DNA of 64,000 nucleotides, taken from the NCBI GenBank assembly GCA_964023205.1, contig OZ026844.1, forward strand, positions 13,688,790 through 13,752,789. Reading direction: 5' to 3'. The translations under genes and the position numbers were made by a program. This DNA is from Lutraria lutraria (Eukaryota > Mollusca > Bivalvia > Venerida > Mactridae). Under the pieces are notes generated by a model, which was not told where the DNA came from, searched no databases, and saw only the letters and a list, made by a program, of their open reading frames with translations. Positions 11,048-26,000 of this stretch are shown here, one piece after another (the first letter of the stretch is position 1; the number at the start of each line of letters is the position of its first letter).

Positions 11048-14000
11048 CTGCAAAAATAAAAAAGAGCCATGCTGAAGTTAGAACTGGCAAAATCAGTTTA
11101 CAGGCATATCCAGCACACAATGATGAAAAATAAGATAACATGGAATGAATCACCACAGGCCATTTTGACAAAGGGTTTAACACAGACAGAAGACTGCAAG
11201 CAGACGCCTTATCCAACAGCCTGACTGACCTGCAAATGCCAGGAATTAAGCAAAGAATATTACGATGAAGCGCTGCACGCAGTTACCATCAAGACCAAGG
11301 CTTTGCCGTGAATCTGTCTGTCCAGCTTCATTCTGATGTTGAGTACACTACATGCTGAACAGGTGAAATCACTTCACAGCCATATCTTACAGACATAGAC
11401 AAAATATTATTACAAGAAATGCATCATCAATAGGGGCCACACAATGTTTCATTAAAACAGACTGATGGCAAGCAGACAAGTATCCTACACACAAATTAAA
11501 CAGCAAATACAAGGAATTAAGCAGGAATACTTACAATGAAATGCTGCACGCATTACGGTGACCCTGACCTTCATTTCCCAGGCACTGATTTCCCAGACAC
11601 CGTTTATAAGTTAACAGCTCTGTTGAGATGATGCTGGGTCATGGCATTGGTGTCAAGACACCACACAACATCTTAAGAAGAGTTCATTTCCAACCAAAGG
11701 ATAAAAAGTACTGTCTTTTCGTACACTCATGACATACATTGACTCTTAGAACAACCTATACTGCAATCATCTTATATAACACTGTGCAAAATGACTTAGA
11801 TAATTCATTCTGCAGAAATGTCTTTGTTTCTATACATTTTCTGCATAATCAGACACATTCATTGATTTTATTGCAGGACGAAAATGCTACGCCAGTATGC
11901 TAAAAGTGATCAATTAAATATAATCCAAAAACAAACTAGACTGTGAGGCCTGATGCAGAAACACCACCCCAGTAGGAAAATCTACCGGTGCCCGGGTAGC
12001 TTTCGACATGGTGTAGCCATTATGTCTTGATAAATTTTTTACTGGACATAACAAAATCATCCTACATGCAGCAGTGTTCAGACAAAACGTGAAATCAAAT
12101 AAAAGCTCCAAGAATCGTTATACATCAATCAAAAGAGAAAAAACTGTCCCGGCACTAATGTGAGAACCCAGATCTGAATACCAATCATCTTAGTGCTGAA
12201 ATAGAAAAAGATCCTGTCAATGCTGCACAGGTTTTAAGCACTTAACAGTCATACCTTACTACATACACTGATGAAAAATAAGATAACAAGCAATGCATCA
12301 AAACAGGCCATTCACCTCCATTGTTTCATTAAAGGATGGCAATCAGACAAGTATCTTAAACACAAATCGAACAGAAAATACAAAAAATTAAGCAGGAGTA
12401 CTTACGTTGAAATGCTGTACGCATTACGGTGACCCTGACCTTGGTGACCATTGAGACCAAGGCCTTGCCATCAATCCGTGTGCCAAGCTTCCATCTGAAG
12501 TGGGTATCCCTCGATGAGGTCCACTTCCAGGAGTCAACACATCCGACTGCTGAAATGAAGAAAATACTCATCAATACAGAGGATCTATTTGTTGGCAGAT
12601 CATATAAATTGCATGATGGACAAAAACAAATTCAACAGTTCCATAGGATGAACAAATGTCAAGAAGCATAAACACTTACGTTTTCGTGCTATGCACAGTA
12701 CCCTAGCCCTGACCTTGGTGACCATTGAGACCAAGGCCTTGCCATCAATCCGTGCGCCTATCTTCCTCCTCATGGTGCTGTCCGTCACTGTGTGCAACGG
12801 TACCCATCATCGGGTTAACAGCTCCTTCAAGATGATGCTGGGTCATATCAGTGGTGTCAAGGGACAGGCTGCCCTAGCACCACTGAGCACCCAGATCTGG
12901 AGACGACGCATCCGACTGCTAAAATAAAAAGAACATTGTCAATGCCGAGTAGGTGGAATCTAATCAAAGGGATATCTTAAAACATAATCATGAAATATAA
13001 GATAACTAGGAATACATCAACACCAGTGCAAAACTGGCCATTTAGATCATACATTAAAAGTCTGAAAACTAGACTAGGGTGCAACCTCACTACAACAGCC
13101 ACCAATGGGAATGACAGAAATGGCTGTTGTAAAGAGGTGACTGTTGTTGAGAGGGTGAAAAAAGAGCAAAACATCAATTTGGGTCGCTAACATACTGACT
13201 TAAATACGGAGGTAGTTCATGTTCGGAGGTGATCGTTAATCGAGGTTACACTGTACATGTCTACAAATGCTAGGAATCGAGCAAGAACATTCATATTTAG
13301 TTGCTTTGCGCCGTATTTTGACCATGACCATGCTGATCATTGAGATTGAGGCCAGAAATGATGAGAAGCATAAAGCACACAATGAAGATAGAACACTTAC
13401 GTTGGGTCGCTATTATACTGCCTGTAATACAGAGGTAGTTCATGTTCGGAAGTGACCGTTGGGACTGAGGCCAGAAATGACAAGAAGCATAAACGCATAC
13501 AATGAAGCTCGAATACTTACGTTGAAATGCTGTACGCATTACGGTGACCCTGATCTTGGTGACCATTGAGACCAAGGCCTTGCCATCAATCCGTGTGCCA
13601 AGCTTCCATCTGAAAGTGGGGGTATCCCTCGATGAGGTCCACGTCCAGGAGTCAACACATCCGACTGCTGAAATGAAGAAAATACTCATCAATACAGAGG
13701 ATCTATTTGTTGGCAGATCATATAAATTGCATGATGGACAAAAACAAATTCAACAGTTCCATAGGATGAACAAATGTCAAGAAGCATAAACACTTACGTT
13801 TTCGTGCTATGCACAGTACCCTAGCCCTGACCTTGGTGACCATTGAGACCAAGGCCTTGCCGTCAATCCGTGCGCCGATCTTCCTCCTCATGGTGCTGTC
13901 CCGTCACTGTGTGCAACGGTACCCATCATCGGGTTAACAGCTCCTTCAAGATGATGCTGGGTCATATCAGTGGTGTCAAGGGACAGGGTGCCCTAGCACC

Positions 14001-17000
14001 ACTGAGCACCCAGATCTGGAGACGACGCATCCGACTGCTGAAATAAAAAGAACATTGTCAATGCCGAGTAGGTGGAATCTAATCAAAGGGATATCTTAAA
14101 ACATAATCATGAAATATAAGGTAACTAGGAATACATCAACACCAGTGCAAAACTGGCCATTTAGATCATACATTAAAGTCTGAAAAACTAGACTAGGGTG
14201 CAACCTCACTACAACAGCCACCAATGGGAAGGACAAAAATGGCTGTTGTAAGGAGGTGACTGTTGTTGAGAGGGTGAAAAAAGAGCAAAACATCAATTTG
14301 GGTCGCTAACATACTGCCTTTAATACGGAGCTAGTTCATGTTTGGAGGTGACCATTAATCGAAGTTACACTGTACATGTCTACAAATGCTAGGAATCGAG
14401 CAAGAACATTCATATTTAGTTGCTTTGCGCCGTATTTTGACCATGACCATGCTGATCATTGAGATTGAGGCCAGAAATGATGAGAAGCATAAACGCACAC
14501 AATGAAGCTAGAACACTTACGTTGGGTCGCTAACATACTGCCTGTAATACAGAGGTAGTTCATGTTCAGAAGTGAGCGTTGACACTGAGGCCAGAAATGA
14601 CAAGAAGCATAAACGCATACAATGACGCTCGAATACTTACGTTGAAATGCTGTATGCATTACGGTGACCCTGACCTTGGTGACCATTGAGACCAAGGCCT
14701 TGCCATCAATCCGTGTGCCAAGCTTCCATCTGAAGTGGGTATCCCTAGATGAGATCCACTTCCAGGAGTCGACACATCCGACTGCTGAAATAAAGAAAGT
14801 ACCCATTAATACAGAGGGATCTGTTGGCAGATCATGTTAATTGCAAGATGGACAAAAACAAATATGCAGACGACAGACCAATTCAACGATTCCATCTGAA
14901 GATGAAACGTCAAAAAGCAAAACCCTTTACAATCATGTGATAATACTTACGTTGAAACGCTGGATGCATTACGGTGACCCTGACCTTGGTGACCATTGAG
15001 ACCAAGGCCTTGCCATCAATCCGTGTGCCAAGCTTCCTTCTGAAGTTGGTATCCCTAGATGAGATCCACTTCCAGGAGTCGACACATCCGACTGCTGAAA
15101 TAAAGAAAATACTCATCAATACAGAGGGATCTGTTGGTAGATCATGTAAATTGCAAGATGGACAAAACAAATATGCCACACACATATCAAAGCAATGACA
15201 GCATGTCTTTGATCGCACTTAAATCCTGCCTGACGATGTCACAAATTCATAAATACCAAATAAAGAAAACAGCTGATTTTTAACAAAAAACGCGAAATTT
15301 GGGCCTCGCGAAATCAAAGCGTTCTACAGTATGCAGACGATAGACCAATTCAACAGTTCCATCTAAAGAAGAAATGTTAAGAAGCAAAATCCCTTACAAT
15401 CAAGTGGTAATACTTACGTTGAAACGCTGGATGCATTACGGTGACCCTGACCTTGGTGACCATTGAGACCAAGGCCTTGCCATCAATCCGTGTGCCAAGC
15501 TTCCTTCTGAAGTTGGTATCCCTAGATGAGATCCACTTCCAGGAGTCGACACATCCGACTGCTGAAATAAAGAAAATACTCATCAATACAGAGGGATCTG
15601 TTGGTAGATCATGTAAATTGCAAGATGGACAAAACAAATATGACACACACATATCAAAGCAATGACAGCATGTCTTTGATCGCACTTAAATCCTGCCTGA
15701 CGATGTCACAAATTCATAAATACCAAATAAAGAAAACAGCTGATTTTTAACAAAAAACGCGAAATTTGGGCCTCGCAAAATCAAAGCGTTCTACAGTATG
15801 CAGACGATAGACCAATTCAACAGTTCCATCTAAAGAAGAAATGTTAAGAAGCAAAATCCCTTACAATCAAGTGGTAATACTTACGTTGAAACGCTGGATG
15901 CATTACGGTGACCCTGACCTTGGTGACCATTGAGACCAAGGCCTTGCCATCAATCCGTGCGCCGATCTTCCTCCTCATGGTGCTGTCCCGTCACTGTGTG
16001 CAACGGTACCCATCATCGGGTTAACAGCTCCTTCAAGATGACGCTGGGTCATATCAGTGGTGTCAAGGGACAGGGTGCCCTAGCACCACTGAGCACCCAG
16101 ATCTGGAGACGACGCATCCGACTGCTGAAATAAAAAGAACATTGTAAATGCCGAGTAGGTGGAATCTAATCAAAGGGATATCTTAAAACATAATCATGAA
16201 ATATAAGATAACTAGGAATACATCAACACCAGTGCAAAACTAGCCATTTAGATCATACATTAAAAGTCTGAACAACTAGACTAGGGTGCAACCTCACTAC
16301 AACAGCCACCAATGGGAATGACAAAAATGGCTGTTGTAAGGAGGTGACTGTTGTTGAGAGGGTGAAAAGAGCAAAACATCAATTTAGGTCGCTAACATAC
16401 TGCCTTTAATACGGAGGTAGTTCATGTTCGGAGGTGACCATTAATCGAGGTTACACTGTACATGTCTACAAATGCTAGGAATCAAGCAAGAACATTCATA
16501 TTTAGTTGCTTTGCGCCGTATTTTGACCATGATCATGCTGATCATTGAGATTGAGGCCAGAAATGATGAGAAGCATAAACGCACACAATGAAGCTAGTAC
16601 ACTTACGTTGGGTCGCTAACATACTGCCTGTAATGCAGAGGTAGTTCATGTTCGGAAATGACCGTTCGGACTGAGGCCAGAAATGACAAGAAGCATTTAT
16701 GCATACAATGAAGCTCGAATACTTACGTTGAAATGCTGTACGCATTACGGTGACCCTGACCTTGGTGACCATTGAGACCAAGGCCTTGCCATCAATCCGT
16801 GTGCCAAGCTTCCATCTGAAGTGGGTATCCCTCGATGAGGTCCACTTCCAGGAGTCAACACATCCGACTGCTGAAATGAAGAAAATACTCATCAATACAG
16901 AGGATCTATTTGTTGGCTGATCATATAAATTGCATGATGGACAAAAACAAATTCAACAGTTCCATAGGATGAACAAATGTCAAGAAGCATAAACACTTAC

Positions 17001-20000
17001 GTTTTCGTGCTATGCACAGTACCCTAGCCCTGACCTTGGTGACCATTGAGACCAAGGCCTTGCCGTCAATCTGTGCGCCAATCTTCCTCCTCATGGTGCT
17101 GTCCCGTCACTGTGTGCAACGGTACCCATCATCGGGTTAACAGCTCCTTCAAGATGATGCTGGGTCATATCAGTGGTGTCAAGGGACAGGGTGCCCTAGC
17201 ACCACTGAGCACCCAGATCTGGAGACGACGCATCCGACTGCTGAAATAAAAAGAACATTGTCAAAGCCGAGAAGGTGGAATCTAATCAAAGGCTTATCTT
17301 AAAACATAATCATGAAATATAAGGTAAATAGGAATACATCAACACCAGTGCAAAACTGGCCATTTAGATCATACATTACAAGTCTGAAAAACTAGACTAG
17401 GGTGCAACCTCACTACAACAGCCACCAATGGGAATGACAGAAATGGCTGTTGTAAGGAGGTGACTGTTGTTGAGAGGGTGAAATAAGAGCAAAACATCAA
17501 TTTGGGTCGCTAACATACTGCCTTTACTACGGAGCTAGTTCATGTTCGGAGGTGACCAATAATCGAGGTTACACTGTACATGCAACAAATGCTAGGAATC
17601 GAGCAAGAACATTCATATTTAGTTGCATTGCGCCGTATTTTGACCATGACCATGCTGATCATTGAGATTGAGGCCAGAAATGATGAGAAGCATAAACGCA
17701 CACAATGAAGCTAGAACACTTACATTGGGTCGCTAACATACTGCCTGTAATACAGAGGTAGTTCATGTTCAGAAGTGACCGTTGAGACTGAGGCCAGAAA
17801 TGACAAGAAGCATAAACGCATACAATGAAGCTCGAATACTTACGTTGAAATGCTGTACGCATTATGGTGACCCTGACCTTGGTGACCATTGAGACCAAGG
17901 CCTTGCCATCAATCCGTGTGCCAAGCTTCCATCTGAAGTTGGTATCCCTAGATGAGATCCACTTCCAGGAGTCGACACATCCGACTGCTGAAATAAAGAA
18001 AATACTCATCAATACAGAGGGATCTGTTGGTAGATCATGTAAATTGCAAGATGGACAAAACAAATAGGCAGACGATAGACCAATTCAACAGTTCCATCTA
18101 AAGAAGAAATGTTAAGAAGCAAAATCCCTTACAATCAAGTGATAATACTTACGTTGAAACGCTGGATGCATTACGGTGACCCTGACCTTGGTGACCATTG
18201 AGACCAAGGCCTTGCCATCAATCCGTGTGCCAAGCTTCCATCTGAAGTTGGTATCCCTAGATGAGATCCACTTCCAGGAGTCGACACATCCGACTGCTGA
18301 AATAAAGAAAATACCCATTAATACAGAGGGATCTGTTGGCAGATCATGTTAATTGCAAGATGAACAAAAACAAATATGCAGACGACAGACCAATTCAACG
18401 ATTCCATCTGAAGATGAAACGTCAAAAAGCAAAACCCTTTACAATCATGTGATAATACTTACGTTGAAACGCTGGATGCATTACGGTGACCCTGACCTTG
18501 GTGACCATTGAGACCAAGGCCTTGCCATCAATCCGTGTGCCAAGCTTCCTTCTGAAGTTGGTATCCCTAGATGAGATCCACTTCCAGGAGTCGACACATC
18601 CGACTGCTGAAATAAAGAAAATACTCATCAATACAGAGGGCTCTGTTGGTAGATCATGTAAATTGCAAGATGGACAAAACAAATATGACACACACATATC
18701 AAAGCAATGACAGCATGTCTTTGATCGCACTTTAATCCTGCCTGACGACGTCACGAATTCATAAATACGCGAATAAAGAAAACAGCTGATTTTTAACAAA
18801 AAACGCGAAATTTGGACCTCGCGAAATTAAAGCGTTCTACAGTATGCAGACGATTGACCAATTCAACAGTTCCATCTAAAGAAGAAATTCGAAGAAGCAA
18901 AATCCCTTACAATCAAGTGGTAATACTTACGTTGAAACGCTGGATGCATTACGGTGACCCTGACCTTGGTGACCATTGAGACCAAGGCCTTGCCATCAAT
19001 CCGTGTGCCAAGCTTCCATCTGAAGTTGGTATCCCTAGATGAGATCCACTTCCAGGAGTCGACACATCCGACTGCTGAAATAAAGAAAACACCCATTAAT
19101 ACAGAGGGATCTGTTGGCAGATCATGTAAATTGCAAGATGGACAAAACAAATATGACACACACATATCAAAGCAATGACAGCATGTCTTTGATCACTCTT
19201 TAATCCTGCCTGACGATGTCACGAATTCATAAATATGCAATAAAGAAAATAGCTGATTTTAAAAAAAAACGCGAAATTTGGACCTCGCGAAATTAAAGCG
19301 TTCTACAGTATGCAGACGATAGACCAATTCAACAGTTCCATCTAAAGAAGAAATGTTAAGAAGCAAAATCCCTTACAATCAAGTGATAATACTTACGTTG
19401 AAACGCTGGATGCATTACGGTGACCCTGACCTTGGTGACCATTGAGACCAAGGCCTTGCCATCAATCCGTGTGCCAAGCTTCCATCTGAAGTTGGTATCC
19501 CTAGATGAGATCCACTTCCAGGAGTCGACACATCCGACTGCTGAAATAAAGAAAATATACAGAGGGATCTGTTGGCAGATCATGTTAATTGCAAGATGGA
19601 CAAAAACAAATATGCAGACGACAGACCAATTCAACGATTCCATCTGAAGATGAAACGTCAAAAAGCAAAACCCTTTACAATCATGTGATAATACTTACGT
19701 TGAAACGCTGGATGCATTACGGTGACCCTGACCTTGGTGACCATTGAGACCAAGGCCTTGCCATCAATCCGTGTGCCAAGCTTCCATCTGAAGTTGGTAT
19801 CCCTAGATGAGATCCACTTCCAGGAGTCGACACATCCGACTGCTGAAATAAAGAAAATACCCATTAATACAGAGGGATCTGTTGGCAGATCATGTTAATT
19901 GCAAGATGGACAAAAACAAATATGCAGACGACAGACCAATTCAACGATTCCGTCTGAAGATGAAACGTCAAAAAGCAAAACCCTTTACAATCATGTGATA

Positions 20001-23000
20001 ATACTTACGTTGAAACGCTGGATGCATTACGGTGACCCTGACCTTGGTGACCATTGAGACCAAGGCCTTGCCATCAATCCGTGTGCCAAGCTTCCTTCTG
20101 AAGTTGGTATCCCTAGATGAGATCCACTTCCAGGAGTCGACACATCCGACTGCTGAAATAAAGAAAACACCCATTAATACAGAGGGATCTGTTGGCAGAT
20201 CATGTAAATTGCAAGATGGACAAAACAAATATGACACACACATATCAAAGCAATGACAGCATGTCTTTGATCACTCTTTAATCCTGCCTGACGATGTCAC
20301 GAATTCATAAATATGCAATAAAGAAAATAGCTGATTTTAAAAAAAAACGCGAAATTTGGACCTCGCGAAATTAAAGCGTTCTACAGTATGCAGACGATAG
20401 ACCAATTCAACAGTTCCATCTAAAGAAGAAATGTTAAGAAGCAAAATCCCTTACAATCAAGTGATAATACTTACGTTGAAACGCTGGATGCATTACGGTG
20501 ACCCTGACCTTGGTGACCATTGAGACCAAGGCCTTGCCATCAATCCGTGTGCCAAGCTTCCATCTGAAGTTGGTATCCCTAGATGAGATCCACTTCCAGG
20601 AGTCGACACATCCGACTGCTGAAATAAAGAAAATATACAGAGGGATCTGTTGGCAGATCATGTTAATTGCAAGATGGACAAAAACAAATATGCAGACGAC
20701 AGACCAATTCAACGATTCCATCTGAAGATGAAACGTCAAAAAGCAAAACCCTTTACAATCATGTGATAATACTTACGTTGAAACGCTGGATGCATTACGG
20801 TGACCCTGACCTTGGTGACCATTGAGACCAAGGCCTTGCCATCAATCCGTGTGCCAAGCTTCCTTCTGAAGTTGGTATCCCTAGATGAGATCCACTTCCA
20901 GGAGTCGACACATCCGACTGCTGAAATAAAGAAAATACTCATCAATACAGAGGGATCTGTTGGTAGATCATGTAAATTGCAAGATGGACAAATAGTCCAG
21001 TCAGGGAAATATTTGACCTAGACAAAATTGCAAAAGAATTTATTTTTGTTCCGTACGAAAGAACACTATGTAAATAACATACAGAAAAAAGTCCCACAAA
21101 TTTGCTTTTGTTGTTTTCGAGAAATTTAGACTTAAAGACGAGTTAATTATTACAACAAGGGAGACAATTCTTGTTTAAATTGGGTCCCACTGATTCTGAC
21201 CGCTCTGCAGAATGAAACGGGAACCAGTTAAATTCTTGTATAGTTTTCGGATAAGCAACGTTATCTACAAAAGCCGTAAACGCAACAACAATTTCTTCGC
21301 AATTCCGTCTAAAAAAGGGAATTTGGCGAAAGTATACAACGTAACACGAACTAAAATATTACAAGTCACATGGAAATCGTACAACTGGGTGCTGATACTT
21401 CAAAAACGTCGTAAGAAACTACTATGCAGAATAGCGCAATTACCCCACCCACTCACTTGGACAGTTTGGTGAGTAAAGTTATCGTTTTTCTTTTGTACTT
21501 GTTTCGTTATTTAAGATTGTTTACGGATTTGCTAGAGTGGTTTTTGCATGTTAAGTCTTTATTTTGCTGAATTTGACCAGATTTTATGGGAAAATGTCAC
21601 TTGACAGGGTCTATTTTGACTTTGAAACGAAACTGATTGACATGAATTATTAAACTTTTAATCAATGATATTGAACAGTAGACTATTACTTAAACAATTA
21701 TCATATCGTTTTTGATGTAGTAAATTTGATTCATAATGCATGGCAAGTTGTTTAAGGACTTGGGGTCAATGTTTTACAGGACCCTGTCCACTGTTGAAAC
21801 ATAGTTCTAAAACAAGGTTGTTGGATTGTTGAGCTACTCCGTGCGCCATGGCCAGGAAGATGTTTTGTGACGACGCCAAAGCCCTTTGCTTTTGATGAAC
21901 ATTGTCCATGAAAAGAAAAGTGGATTTGGTTTCCAAAGAATAACAAAAGCTGTGCAATGTAGGATATTATATACAGCATACATTTTTCACAACAACATTT
22001 GATAAGTGTAATTGCATATAGTTTTAAAAAATATCAATTTTCAGAAGCAAGCTCTGCATAATTTTAGTATGTAAGTGCCATAATACTGTCAAAAATAATA
22101 AATGGACAATCTATACACTGTTTTATTTTTTAAAGCCTTTTATTTGATATTTTATGTGTGTACATTGTTTTGTTTTTGTAGAAGTAGAACAAACCCTTGG
22201 ATATCTATGACGATTGGTTGCCAAGTAGTGAAATTGCATGAGAAAAGACTTAGTAAGTTGTTTTTATTTTCTGATTTAAAACTGATTTTAACATGTTGTT
22301 TCAAAGTGTTCTACATTTTATTGTCAATATTAAATCTAAATGTTTTCAATGTCATGGAATACTAAATGAAAAAATAGCTTGATTAGGCAAATATATAAAG
22401 AGCTATTTATGAAGTACAGGAAATATATTCTGCAAACATGGCATACTTAACATTCTCCATAAATTTTAACAACAGTAGTCATGTAGTTATAAGTCTAGTT
22501 ATATTTGTTAGATAAGACATTTTGAGTCCACTCACCTGATCTAACTTAACTGTTGTAACTTTTTTGTTGAATTCTCACTTTTGTTGCAAAAATTATATTA
22601 CAGATAGGACAACTGTCATAATAAGAATAGAACCCTTACTGAAGATGGCCATAGGATCAGTAGAGAATTAATCACACAAATTCTTGATAGAACTGTGTAA
22701 GTATCTATTAATTGATATGCAGAAGTGAAATTAGAAATAGATATGTGTTACATAACTTACAATGGTTACATTCAATTAGATGATTATCAAATTTGCTTAA
22801 TCTGTTTCCATTGTGCTATATTCTAAGCATTCCACTAAGTATAACTTGAATTTTCTGTCTGTTTAAATAGGTGAAGATGCAGGTGTCATACATTAGTGTG
22901 TATACAGTGGTGAGCTTCTTACATGCCCTTCATAGAACATAAGGTCAGTCTTAATGTAAGTATTTAATGTAAGAAATTTTAAAGTCCCATTAGCTTTTTG

Positions 23001-26000
23001 CTATAAAAAATATATGCAAAAAACAAACAATTGCTGATATTATCCTAAGATAATTATTACCGACGAAACGAACCATTTTTCTTCTAGAAACACTCATTTC
23101 GCTGTGAATTTTGCTTTTGTAAACTTGAAATATATAGAGCGTGTGACGTCACTTTATGCTGTGTGCATAATATGACTGCGGGAAAACACAGCTGTTCTAT
23201 AAGGCCATTATAAATTAATTGCTTGATTATCATCCCCGCCCGCCCCCTATTTTTAGTGCCGCCCCGACAAATTTTATTTTGAAAAAAAAAATCGAAAAAA
23301 AATCGCGAGGAAAACCTATCCGTCAATGGGTGCCGCATATTAGTAAAATGTGCCGTATAAGTGTATGTTATATGTCGCATAGTAAACTTGTCGTGTTCTC
23401 CGCGTTGAAGAGTATCCGTCAAACAGCTGATTTTTGTGCAGCCGAAATCTTGAAAATAAAAAACACGGCCTATTAAAGGTGGAAAAAGACTGTTTCGCAT
23501 GTAATTATAGCGACTTATCGTCATTGTTTGACTTGTATTACGATTTTGTGACAACCAAACTCGACTCCGGGCGAAAAATCCCATATATCCCATTTGTTAT
23601 ATGTGTCTAATTGAGAAGAAGCCTCTGGTTCCAAAAAGGGGATGGTTTTTAAAGACGTAGACATGTTTGTTGTTGTTAGGATTTACCCTGGGTACAGATA
23701 GGAAAATCAACAGAATGCATAATACTTTTATTTATCATGTCAGAAATGCCAAATTTCACTTAAGTAAACGGAAGGACAGTTATCAGTATTTTGTTTTGTA
23801 TTTCCCATTTATACTCTGGTCTCAATAAGGTTTTTGGAAAAATAAAAATTAAAAAATTAAATTCTACCCCCCGCCCCCTTTTTGAGAAAAATTTGGATGA
23901 TAATCAAGCAATTAATTTATAATGGCCTAAATAGTATTTTTTTCAATGATATTGAAAAAAATACGATAATGGTTTCGGAAACATTTTTTCTTGCTATTAA
24001 GTATGCACAGGAGGAAAACGCCCCGGATTCTTCTGTTATAAGACAAATAGAAACTATTACGACCAATAAATTTATATGCTTATGGGACTTTAAGATAATA
24101 ATGAATCTTATTGTACAAAATATGGTGCTTATGATATTGATGAGTCATGTTTAAACACACCAGTTTCCATGTTATGTTTTTGTCTCCATTAAGTGTATTT
24201 TAGTGTATATGAGTCTAATTGATAGTAAGTTGAGAAGTTATTTCTAAAATATCAACTTTACTGTTAATTTTCAGCTAATACTTTTGTGGTAACTTTCTTG
24301 ACTTTTACATTGAACCATACTTGTGTATCATTTTAGGATGGGTCAGCTTTGTGCCATATGTAAGAGTAGTGTTCGAGATCAAAGCCTACAGTCTGCACCT
24401 ACAGTGTCCCTTAGATAGAAAAGATGTAATGGGATCATAAGCAAGACAGGCAATTCTATGGCATTGCAGCCATGAGTTCTTGTGCATGTTTAGTGCAGAA
24501 ATAACTGAACTAGTTGTCTAACAAAGAAAATAGAGAACTGACTTTTTTAATACATGAGATAGAAACTTCAAAATAACTATGTTCTAATTCTGATTAGTTT
24601 CATGCTTATTCTGTTCTTTGTCAGTTAAATTTTGTTTTTCTGCACATAAAAGATAATTTGATGTTTTTCCAGTATGAAGCTTAGAATTTCAAAATATTAT
24701 AAAAAGGGATTGTGTTTTTAAGGGAGACTTCTGGATATTAAGAGATATTAATGCAAGGCTGTCGCAAGTGGTAGACCTTCCTGCTGCTGATGTTCTTTAT
24801 CACTAAGCATGTTATGATGTAACATTAACTTTAGAACTATAAAGGACAGTTCCAAGGCTTATATGCCAGAACAGAAATCATGAAGTCCAGGTAGACCTGA
24901 GGATTGTGATCAGGCCAAAGCATTTTTGGAAGTAATTCAGTACATAGAAACTGTTGATGAATACCAAACACTGACTTGATGGACTTGGTTTAAGAATGGA
25001 GCATTGTTATTTCTAAATTGTAAATATGAATGAATAAGATAAAGCATACATGCTTTCTGTTAGTATTCATGTTGCACTGATTGAAGTTTGTACATAGAAT
25101 AAAAATACAGTGTATTTACAATGGTATTTATTGTTATTGATTGATATAGTTAGCTTTGAATTTTTAAGTATACATGTACTGTATAAGTGGTTGTATTAGG
25201 GTGTTTAATAATGTTTATACATTTTAAATGTTTCTTGTGTGGCAAACTTGGCAAATATATTAAATATGACTACATACAGGTCTCTAGCTGCACGTTAGGG
25301 AAAAGGGTATAGGGGCCCTCCATTAGGGGAATTTCACATCATTTTGAGGAAAAAGGGGAATTTTAGGAGATTTTTTAAAACTGTCTTATAACCATGCAGC
25401 TTACAGTAAAATGTACATTAATATACAATTATCTTAATACCAACCATTTGTTACAATCTTTTTTTCAAATCAGCAAAAAAACATTGCTCTGGAGGGGAAT
25501 TTTAAGATTGGGGAAGAAAGTATTTTATTTGAGGACAGGAATGGTGCCCATATTTTACCCACCATGACCAAGTGTCAATATCATACAAGAGGCTTTCTAT
25601 TGTATGATAATGTATAAGTTAAACATGGATCTGCTGCGAATTACGGATTAAGTTATTGAAAATTTGTCATTCGCGAAAATAATAATCATGATATGAACTT
25701 AACCACATATACTGTAAATAAAAGATTTTCAACACAATATAATTATGGTTCTTTAATTATAATATTCACAAAAATCCACATTCTTTATATGTTTGTGTGT
25801 TTTTTATTTTGATATTTTTATACACTAAATGATAACAACCTTATTGTCATCAAATGTTCTAAGAATTACGTTTAAGCAGCTCATGTTGTTATCCTATGTA
25901 CGTTACCTTTTAATATCAAAATATATTCTTATCAAAGTTTACTCACATTTCAAATACTAACATGTCTAATTTTTGTTAATGCATGTTTTATGAATGACGT

